From positions 69,501 to 133,500 of the forward strand of contig NZ_PVEP01000004.1 in NCBI RefSeq assembly GCF_002973535.1: a stretch of DNA of 64,000 nt, in the 5' to 3' direction. The stretch's first letter is position 1. Every line of letters begins with the position of its first letter. This stretch comes from Albidovulum denitrificans (GTDB lineage: Bacteria; Pseudomonadota; Alphaproteobacteria; Rhodobacterales; Rhodobacteraceae). The position numbers were made by a program, and so were the translations under genes. Shown here piece by piece: positions 8,134 through 14,817 of this stretch. The notes below the pieces were generated by a model that was not told the DNA's origin, did no database searches, and saw only the letters and a program-made list of their open reading frames with translations.

Positions 8134-8688
8134 CTATTTCGGGCTTCTTTTCGCAAGAATTCGCTGAAGCGTCCGCCGGTGCATATTTAAACGGCGGGCG
8201 GTTTCGGAAATATTGCGGTCGCAAAGTTCGTAAACCCGCTGGATATGTTCCCAACGCACACGGTCAGCCGACATGGGGTTTTCCGGCGGCGCGGGGTGGG
8301 ATTCGCCCTCGGCCAGAAGCGCATTGGCGATGTCGTTGGCGTCGGCAGGCTTGGAGAGATAATCGACGGCGCCGATCTTGACCGCGGCCACTGCGGTGGC
8401 AATGGCGCCATATCCGGTCAGGATAACGACGCGGCAATCCGGCCGGTGTTCGCGCAGGGTTTCCACGACGTCGAGGCCGTTTCCATCGCCCAGCCGCAGG
8501 TCGACGACCGCATAGGCCGGCGGGCGGGTAGAGGCGGCGATTTTCCCCGCCTCAACGCTTTCGGCGGTTTCCGGGGTGAACCCACGCTTTTCCATCGCGC
8601 GGGCAAGGCGCGTTACGAAAGGCACGTCATCATCGACCAGAAGCAAGCTGGGATCAGGCCCGAGATCGGGTTTCAGTTCGTCGGGCAT
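8134..8688 (-). CDS. regA: Global redox response regulator RegA/PrrA
   Basis: A 184-aa response regulator. The receiver domain has the acidic pair in LLLVDDDVPF and the phosphoacceptor Asp63 (VVDLRLGDG), the same residue number as in R. capsulatus RegA and R. sphaeroides PrrA. A four-proline linker region (HPAPPENP) leads to the C-terminal Fis-type helix-turn-helix ISETARRLNMHRRTLQRIL. RegA activates or represses genes for photosynthesis, respiration, carbon and nitrogen fixation when oxygen is low. It sits 51 bases after senC on the same strand and across from regB, the standard arrangement. Confidence 0.97.
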   Translation of the reverse strand: MPDELKPDLGPDPSLLLVDDDVPFVTRLARAMEKRGFTPETAESVEAGKIAASTRPPAYAVVDLRLGDGNGLDVVETLREHRPDCRVVILTGYGAIATAVAAVKIGAVDYLSKPADANDIANALLAEGESHPAPPENPMSADRVRWEHIQRVYELCDRNISETARRLNMHRRTLQRILAKRSPK

Positions 8689-8739
8689 GGATGTCCTCGC
8701 GTTCTTTTTCGCCGACTTTAGGCGCAGCGCCCGGCGCGG

Positions 8740-9381
8740 TCAATTTGACTTGGCGTCAGCCTCAAGAAAGCAGGCGATGCTGGCGGCCATCGCCTCGGGG
8801 TCCATTTCGCGGTCGTAGAATTCCACGAAGCCTTCATTCGGCAGCATCAGATAGGTCTGCGTCATGTGATCCACGATGTAATAGGGATCAGAGGTATCGT
8901 CGGGGACGCGGAAATAGGTCTTGTATTCCTTCGCGACGGCGGCGATTTCCTCGGCCGATCCGGTCAGGCCCAGCATCCGGGGATGGATGTAATCTGTCCA
9001 TTCCTTCAAAACCTCGGGTTTATCGCGACCGGGATCGACGGAAATGAAAACCGGCTGAAGCATATAGCCCATTTCTTCAAGCGCGTCGGTCGCCTCGGCA
9101 TTGCGCGCGGTATCGGCCGGGCAAATGTCGGGGCAGAAAGTATAGCCGAAATAAACGATGCTCGGCTGGTTCAGCACGTCCTTGTCCGTCACGCGCTTTC
9201 CATTCTCATCGGTCAGCGTGAAAGGCCCGCCGATGGTCCCCGGCCCCCCGGCCACGGTCGAGGCGCGGCAAGCGGCGAATTTGTCCGACCCCTGCCGCTT
9301 TGAGACGGCATAAATGGAGACGAGCGCGACCGCAGTCACGGCGACGGCCGCAATGGCAATGCTGCGTGTCGATACATTCAT
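8740..9381 (-). CDS. senC: SCO1/SenC copper chaperone PrrC
   Basis: A 213-aa membrane-anchored thioredoxin-fold protein that delivers copper to the CuA/CuB centres of cytochrome c oxidase. An N-terminal hydrophobic anchor (residues ~8-24) is followed by the copper ligands C83 and C87 in FCPDICP and His172 in IVDHMTQ. The ATG at 9381 was chosen because GGGGGA stands 6 bases upstream; the open frame upstream overlaps regB and is not conserved. In this family SenC/PrrC also feeds redox information to RegB. Operon with regA; divergent from regB with a 91-base intergenic region that must hold both promoters. Confidence 0.95.
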   Translation of the reverse strand: MNVSTRSIAIAAVAVTAVALVSIYAVSKRQGSDKFAACRASTVAGGPGTIGGPFTLTDENGKRVTDKDVLNQPSIVYFGYTFCPDICPADTARNAEATDALEEMGYMLQPVFISVDPGRDKPEVLKEWTDYIHPRMLGLTGSAEEIAAVAKEYKTYFRVPDDTSDPYYIVDHMTQTYLMLPNEGFVEFYDREMDPEAMAASIACFLEADAKSN

Positions 9382-9472
9382 GGTCATTCCCCCGTTTGTC
9401 TGGCCGCATTGATCGCGCATCGGGGCCAGACTATCAATTGCCCCACCACCAGATGTGACAATATGAACAAAC

Positions 9473-10885
9473 ATGATTGATGTCTTCTCCCCGACGGGAA
9501 ACACCGCCCGCACCCTGGATCAGACGCTGGGCGGGCCAAGCGACTGGGTCCGGCTACGGACGCTGATCCTCTTGCGATGGATGGCGATTGTCGGGCAATC
9601 GGCCGCGATTCTGGTAGCCTGGCGCTATTACCAGATCGAATTTCACCTGCTGATGACCTTTGGCGTGGTGGCGGCGGCGATTGCCTTCAACGTCGCGTCG
9701 ATCCTGTTCTACCCGCAGAACACGCGGCTGACCGAACGCGGCGCGCTGATCGCGCTTCTTTTCGATACGCTTCAGCTTTCGCTGCTGTTGTTCCTCACCG
9801 GCGGGCTGAACAACCCTTTCGCTCTGCTGATCCTTGCGCCTGCGACGATTGCCGCGACGGCGCTTCAGACGCGCGCGACGGCCTTCATCGCGGTGGTGAC
9901 CATCGCGCTGGTGACGGTGGTGGCCCTTTTCCACCTGCCGCTGCACGTTCAGGGCGGGGCGGCGATCGAGGTGCCGTGGCTTTTCAGCTTCGGCTTCTGG
10001 CTGGCCATCGTCACCGGCGTCGCCTTCCTTGGCGTCTATGCCCGCCGCGTCGCCTCGGAAATGCAGTCGATGAGCCGGGCGCTTCTGGCCACGCAGATGG
10101 CGCTGGCGCGGGAACAGAAGCTGACCGATCTGGGCGGCGTCGTGGCCGCCGCCGCGCATGAGCTTGGCACACCGCTCGCAACGATCAAGCTGGTGAGTAC
10201 CGAGATGATCGCCGATCTCGACAGCCAGCCAGACCTGCGCGCGGATGCCGAGCTTGTCCGCGAGCAGGCGGATCGGTGCCGGGACATCCTGCGGTCCATG
10301 GGGCGGGCCGGAAAGGACGATCTTCTGATGCGCAGCGCGCCGCTTTCGGCCGTGATGCGCGAGGCGGCGGACCCCCATTCCGGGCGTGGAAAGACACTGG
10401 TTTTCCATCCCGATGAGCCTGACCCCGAGCTACGCCGCCAGCCGACCATCCTGCGCAGGCCCGAGGTGATCCACGGGCTGCGGAACCTTGTCCAGAATGC
10501 CGTCGATTTCGCCGAAAGCCGGGTGTGGATTGACCTGTCATGGACCGGGGATCGCATCACGATCCGCATCACCGATGACGGGCCGGGCTATCCGCCCCAT
10601 GTGCTGCCCCGGATCGGCGACCCCTTCGTCCGGCACCGGCGCGAAAGCGAGGGGGCAGATCGCAGGCCCGGCTATGACGGCATGGGCCTTGGCCTTTTCA
10701 TCGCCAAGACGTTGTTGGAGCGGACCGGCGCGCGGCTGGTCTTTTCCAACGGCACCGACCCGTTCCTGACCGATGAGGAAAAGCCCCAGCGCTCCGGCGC
10801 GGTGGTAGAGGTCACCTGGCCGCGCGCGATGATCGAGGCGGGGGATACCCTTATGCAGGGGGAGAACAGCCCCTTCGGTCCGTGA
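9473..10885 (+). CDS. regB: Redox sensor histidine kinase RegB/PrrB
   Basis: A 470-aa membrane sensor kinase. Six hydrophobic segments span residues ~25-190, with the ubiquinone-binding loop GGLNNPF at 110-116. The phosphorylated His229 lies in AAAAHELGTPLA, the redox-active cysteine Cys269 in EQADRCRDIL, followed by the N box (NLVQNAVDFAE) and the G boxes DDGPGYPP and GMGLGLFIAKTLL. These are the hallmark features of Rhodobacter RegB. It phosphorylates RegA when respiratory flux falls. The gene stands alone on this strand, divergent from senC-regA. Confidence 0.97.
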   Translation: MIDVFSPTGNTARTLDQTLGGPSDWVRLRTLILLRWMAIVGQSAAILVAWRYYQIEFHLLMTFGVVAAAIAFNVASILFYPQNTRLTERGALIALLFDTLQLSLLLFLTGGLNNPFALLILAPATIAATALQTRATAFIAVVTIALVTVVALFHLPLHVQGGAAIEVPWLFSFGFWLAIVTGVAFLGVYARRVASEMQSMSRALLATQMALAREQKLTDLGGVVAAAAHELGTPLATIKLVSTEMIADLDSQPDLRADAELVREQADRCRDILRSMGRAGKDDLLMRSAPLSAVMREAADPHSGRGKTLVFHPDEPDPELRRQPTILRRPEVIHGLRNLVQNAVDFAESRVWIDLSWTGDRITIRITDDGPGYPPHVLPRIGDPFVRHRRESEGADRRPGYDGMGLGLFIAKTLLERTGARLVFSNGTDPFLTDEEKPQRSGAVVEVTWPRAMIEAGDTLMQGENSPFGP

Positions 10886-10902
10886 CGACCTCGGCAAGCC
10901 GA

Positions 10903-10918
10903 TTAACCGCTCCTTAAC
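10903..10918 (+). promoter_or_regulatory. CtrA box upstream of the DivL-like gene
   Basis: TTAA-N7-TTAAC, a full match to the alphaproteobacterial CtrA consensus, 60 bases before the start codon of the DivL-like gene. Two more TTAA half sites (about 10935 and 10953) lie between it and the gene. Confidence 0.6.
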
Positions 10919-10977
10919 CCTTTTTCGAAAAACTTAACGCCGGGGGCAGACGGTTAAATTGGGAAGACCGATCTATT

Positions 10978-12570
10978 ATGCTCTCGTCCTTCGTTCTCGC
11001 GGCGACAATCTTCTTTTCCTCTCTCGCCGCCGCCTCAATCGCGCTTTTCATCCTGCCGCGCCTGACCGGCACGGCGCGACGCCAGCCCGCCCTGTTGCCA
11101 GAGGGGGATGGCTACCTTGAACAGGCGGTCTTTCTGTTCGAAGGCAAAGAGCTTGTCGATGCCACCCGACCCGCGCGCGCCCTTCTGTCCAGCCTTGTCG
11201 GTGAACGGTCCGATTGGGGCCGGTTGACCGACTATCTCTCGCGCTCCATCGACGGGCTGCCCAATCTTCTTGCCCATCCGCAGGACGGGGGAGAGGTCGA
11301 GCTGGCCGGGGACATGGACAGCGCCCTTTCGGTCAAGGCCGAATGGTTCGGCGGCCTGACCCGGCTGACCGTCAATGACACCACCCATCCCGGCATCGGC
11401 GTCCTTGTAGAGGGTATCTGCCTGCGCGCGCAGGAGCAGGAGCTGACGGAACTGCGCGAATGCCTGTCGCAGGCGCCGATGCTGATCTGGCGCACCGACG
11501 ACAAGGGGACGATCGTCTGGGCCAACACCGCCTATCTCGACAAGCTGATGGAGCGGGACGGGTTGACCGAGGACGATCTGACCTGGCCCATCCCGGCGCT
11601 TTTCGTCCATCACGCCCCGCATACCGATGTGTCGCGCCGAATCTCCATCGGCCGCACCGATCATATGGAAGAGGCCTGGTACGACTGTCACAGCTATGCC
11701 TCGGGCGAAGGTACGCTTTATTACGCGATCCCCGCCGACAGCGCCGTCCGGGCCGAACGCTCGCAGCGCGAATTCGTCCAGACGCTGACCAAGACCTTTG
11801 CCCATGTCCCCATCGGGCTGGCCATCTTTGACCGCAGCCGGCGGCTTCAGCTGTTCAACCCCGCGCTTCTGGACCTGACGGGGCTTGAGTTCGACTTCCT
11901 GTCGGCCCGACCCGGCCTTCCCACCTTCCTCGACCACCTGCGCGAGGCGCGCATCATCCCCGAACCAAAGGATTACAGCCTCTGGCGTCAGCAGATGGCA
12001 GAGCTTGAGCGCGCCGCCTCCTCCGGTCAGTTCGAGGAGACGTGGATTCTTCCCACCGGCCGGACCTACCGGGTGACGGGCCATCCCCATGCCGACGGAT
12101 CGCTGGCCTTTCTTTTCGAGGATATCAGCACCGAAATCGAGATGACGCAGAACTTCCGGTCAGAGCTTCAGCTGAGCCAGACGGTGATCGACACGCTGGA
12201 TGAGGCGATCGCGGTCTTTTCGGCAGCGGGCGACATGATCATGTCGAACGCGGCCTATGCGGCGCTGTGGAAGGTCGACCCGGCCGCCACGCTCGGCTCC
12301 ATCCGTATCCTCGACGCGGTGCGCCACTGGCAGACGATGACCCTGCCCAACCCCGCCTGGGGCGACATCCGCGATTTCGTCGGCGCCTTCGATGAGCGCG
12401 CGGACTGGTATGCCGACGCGGTCCTGCGCGACGGGCGCAGGGTCGATTGCCGCGTGATCCCGCTGCAAGGCGGTGCGACGCTGGTCGGATTTTCCACGCC
12501 CCCGGCCCTGCCGCCGGAAACGGATCGTATACAGGATAAGGTGACCCGCCCGGTGACGGAGACGATCTGA
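10978..12570 (+). CDS. DivL-like PAS-domain protein lacking a kinase domain
   Basis: A 530-aa protein with one N-terminal membrane helix (residues ~3-25) and at least three PAS-like modules: about 150-270 (IWRTDDKGTIVWANTAY), about 275-390 (LAIFDRSRRLQLFNPALL) and about 400-510 (IAVFSAAGDMIMSNAAY). No H box, N box or ATP lid follows; the protein ends shortly after the last PAS. PAS-only DivL proteins are known in Rhodobacterales, where DivL acts in the CckA-ChpT-CtrA pathway controlling motility and gene transfer agent. The gene precedes tsaE and amgK and carries a full CtrA box in its promoter, which supports this reading. The DivL identity is an inference from architecture and context. Confidence 0.8.
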   Translation: MLSSFVLAATIFFSSLAAASIALFILPRLTGTARRQPALLPEGDGYLEQAVFLFEGKELVDATRPARALLSSLVGERSDWGRLTDYLSRSIDGLPNLLAHPQDGGEVELAGDMDSALSVKAEWFGGLTRLTVNDTTHPGIGVLVEGICLRAQEQELTELRECLSQAPMLIWRTDDKGTIVWANTAYLDKLMERDGLTEDDLTWPIPALFVHHAPHTDVSRRISIGRTDHMEEAWYDCHSYASGEGTLYYAIPADSAVRAERSQREFVQTLTKTFAHVPIGLAIFDRSRRLQLFNPALLDLTGLEFDFLSARPGLPTFLDHLREARIIPEPKDYSLWRQQMAELERAASSGQFEETWILPTGRTYRVTGHPHADGSLAFLFEDISTEIEMTQNFRSELQLSQTVIDTLDEAIAVFSAAGDMIMSNAAYAALWKVDPAATLGSIRILDAVRHWQTMTLPNPAWGDIRDFVGAFDERADWYADAVLRDGRRVDCRVIPLQGGATLVGFSTPPALPPETDRIQDKVTRPVTETI

Positions 12571-12618
12571 GGCATAATGCGCCTTGCGACGGCCCGCCCT
12601 GGCGGTAAGAGTCGTCGC

Positions 12619-13140
12619 ATGACGCGCGCAGAGACCCCGATCCTTGAGACGACCTTCGTCCTTCCCTCGCCCATGGCGACGGACACGCTGGCCGAACGCA
12701 TCGCTGAGGTGCTTGAGCCGGGCGATACCATCCTGATCGACGGGCCGATCGGGGCCGGGAAATCCCATTTCTGCCGCGCGGCAATCCGCCATCTGCTTGA
12801 CCGGGACGGGCGGCAGGAAAACATCCCCTCCCCCACCTTCACGCTGGTCCAGACCTATGAAACCGGCGCGGGCGAGGTCTGGCACAGCGATCTTTACCGG
12901 CTGACCGATGTGTCGCAGGTGCTGGAACTGGGGCTGGAGGAGGCGTTCAGCAGCGCCATCGTCCTTGTCGAATGGCCCGACCGGCTGGGTGCCCTTGCCC
13001 CGCGCGACGCGCTGCGGATCTCGCTGACCCCGACAGAAGAGGCCGAGGCGCGGCGCGTGACGCTTTCGGCCAGCGGGGCGCGGTGGCGAAAGCTGGCGGG
13101 CATCCTAAAGGGTCTGGCGACGGAGCCGCACCTTGACTGA
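12619..13140 (+). CDS. tsaE: tRNA threonylcarbamoyladenosine biosynthesis ATPase TsaE
   Basis: P-loop ATPase that drives turnover of the TsaBDE complex in t6A37 synthesis. Counting from the ATG at 12619 the product is 173 aa, with Walker A GPIGAGKS at 42-49, the SPTFTLVQTY block and the HSDLYRL motif, all diagnostic. An in-frame ATG at 12577 has a better-placed GAGG sequence and would add 14 residues; family length argues for the later start, but I cannot decide firmly. The stop overlaps the TTG start of the next gene. Confidence 0.93.
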   Translation: MTRAETPILETTFVLPSPMATDTLAERIAEVLEPGDTILIDGPIGAGKSHFCRAAIRHLLDRDGRQENIPSPTFTLVQTYETGAGEVWHSDLYRLTDVSQVLELGLEEAFSSAIVLVEWPDRLGALAPRDALRISLTPTEEAEARRVTLSASGARWRKLAGILKGLATEPHLD

Positions 13141-14143
13141 CGCCGCGCAGGTCACGGATTTCCTCGCCCGCGCCGGGTGGGCGGACGCGTGCCGGGATGA
13201 GGTCGCGGGCGATGCCTCGGCCCGGCGTTTCGCGCGGCTGGCCCGGCCGGACGGAGCCACGGCGATCCTGATGGACGCGGGCGATGACGCGCCCGGCAGC
13301 AGCGCCCGCTTCGCCCGCCTGTCGCGGTGGATCAACGACCGTGGCTTTTCCGCCCCCGCCGTGTTGGCAAAGGACATCGACGCCGAACTGCTGCTGGTGG
13401 AGGATTTCGGCGATGGTCTTTTCGCCCGCCTGCTGGAACAGGACCCGGCGCGGGAAGGGGCGCTTTACACCGCCGCCGTCGAATTTCTGGCCGAGTTTCA
13501 GCGCGCGCCCGTCCCCACCGGCCTGACACCGCTCGACGGCCCGGCACTGGCGGGGTTGACCGCGCTTCTGACGGACACCTACCTGCCTGCCTTCGATGCG
13601 CCCTTCACCGACGCCGCCCGCGCCATCCCCGGTCAGGTGGCGGCGCTTTATGACCAACTCGCCGGGGCGGACCCCCTGACGATCAGCCTGCGCGATTTCC
13701 ATGCCGAGAATGTTTTCTGGCTGCCCGACCGACAGGGATCGGCGCGGCTGGGCCTGATCGACTTTCAGGACGCCGTCGCCGCCCACCCGGTCTATGACCT
13801 CGTCTCTCTCCTGCAAGACGCGCGGCGCGATCTGGCACCGGGGACTGAGGCCGCCTGTCTGGAGCTGTTTGCCAGGCTCACCGGGCAGGAGATCGACCGT
13901 TTGCGCCCGATCTATGCGCTGATCGGGGCGCAGCGGGCCTTGCGCATCCTTGCCGTCTTTGCCCGGCTGATCGTCGCGGGGGGCAAGCCGCGCTATGCGG
14001 CCTTCATCCCGCGTGTCTGGGGGCATCTTCAGGCCAATCTGGACCACCCCGCCCTTGCCCCCCTTGCCGCGGCCATCCGCGCGTCGGTTCCCGCACCGAC
14101 GCCCGACAGGATCGAAAGGATGGTCACATGCCGGACGCGCTGA
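13133..14143 (+). CDS. amgK: Anomeric sugar kinase AmgK (aminoglycoside phosphotransferase family)
   Basis: A 336-aa kinase of the APH fold. Brenner's motif appears as RDFHAEN (Asp188) and the metal-binding Asp210 lies in LIDFQDA; GDASARRF near residue 27 is the nucleotide loop typical of the AmgK/CHK-like branch. AmgK phosphorylates N-acetylmuramate and GlcNAc at C1 in a MurU-dependent peptidoglycan recycling route that bypasses de novo UDP-MurNAc synthesis and gives fosfomycin tolerance. The downstream MurU partner overlaps by 16 bases, which strongly supports this call over a generic phosphotransferase. It starts with TTG inside the tsaE stop region. Confidence 0.88.
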   Translation: MTDAAQVTDFLARAGWADACRDEVAGDASARRFARLARPDGATAILMDAGDDAPGSSARFARLSRWINDRGFSAPAVLAKDIDAELLLVEDFGDGLFARLLEQDPAREGALYTAAVEFLAEFQRAPVPTGLTPLDGPALAGLTALLTDTYLPAFDAPFTDAARAIPGQVAALYDQLAGADPLTISLRDFHAENVFWLPDRQGSARLGLIDFQDAVAAHPVYDLVSLLQDARRDLAPGTEAACLELFARLTGQEIDRLRPIYALIGAQRALRILAVFARLIVAGGKPRYAAFIPRVWGHLQANLDHPALAPLAAAIRASVPAPTPDRIERMVTCRTR

Positions 14144-14817
14144 TGCTGTTTGCCGCCGGGCTTGGCACACGGATGGCCCCGCTGACCGACACGCTGCCCA
14201 AACCGCTGATCCGCGTCGGCGGGCGACCCCTGATCGACCACGCGCTGTCCGAGGCGGATGGCGCCGGGATCACACAGGTCGTCGTCAACCTTCATTACAA
14301 GCCCGAGCTGATCCGCGACTACCTCAGGATGCGGCGAAATATCCGCTTTTCCCGCGAAACAGAGACGCTTCTGGAGACTGGCGGCGGTCTGAAGGCCGCG
14401 CTTTCGTTGCTGGGGGCGGGGCCGGTCTTCACGATGAACACCGATGCCGTCTGGTTCGGACGGAACCCGCTTGAGGAGCTTCGGGCGGCCTGGCTCCCCG
14501 ACCGGATGGAGGCGCTACTGGCCCTTGTCCACCGCGACGACGCGACCGGCTATCGCGGCGACGGGGATTTTGACCTGACGCGGGACGGCCGCCTGATCCG
14601 GGGTGGGCCTTACGTCTATACCGGCGCGCAGATCATCGCGACCGGGCGTGTGGCGGCGGTTCGCGATGACGTCTTTTCCCTCAACCCGGTCTGGGACGCG
14701 ATGGCACAGGACGGCAAGCTCTTCGGGACCGTCCATGACGGCGGATTTTGTGACGTCGGGCGCCCGGATGCCATTGCGCTGGCCGAGGCGCAGATGGCAC
14801 TGAGGGGTCATGTTTAA
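14128..14817 (+). CDS. murU: N-acetylmuramate-1-phosphate uridylyltransferase MurU
   Basis: A 229-aa nucleotidyltransferase turning MurNAc-1-P and UTP into UDP-MurNAc. The N-terminal signature FAAGLGTRMAPLT (residues 8-20) and PKPLIRVGGRPLIDH are typical of sugar-1-P nucleotidyltransferases; ETGGGLK and MNTDAVW follow as in MurU. It partners AmgK encoded immediately upstream. Its stop overlaps the addB start by 8 bases. Confidence 0.9.
   Translation: MPDALMLFAAGLGTRMAPLTDTLPKPLIRVGGRPLIDHALSEADGAGITQVVVNLHYKPELIRDYLRMRRNIRFSRETETLLETGGGLKAALSLLGAGPVFTMNTDAVWFGRNPLEELRAAWLPDRMEALLALVHRDDATGYRGDGDFDLTRDGRLIRGGPYVYTGAQIIATGRVAAVRDDVFSLNPVWDAMAQDGKLFGTVHDGGFCDVGRPDAIALAEAQMALRGHV

Noticed and set aside
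9382-9472. RegA-binding sites in the senC/regB gap
   Set aside because: Autoregulation is known in Rhodobacter, but I could not find a convincing GCGNC-type pair here.
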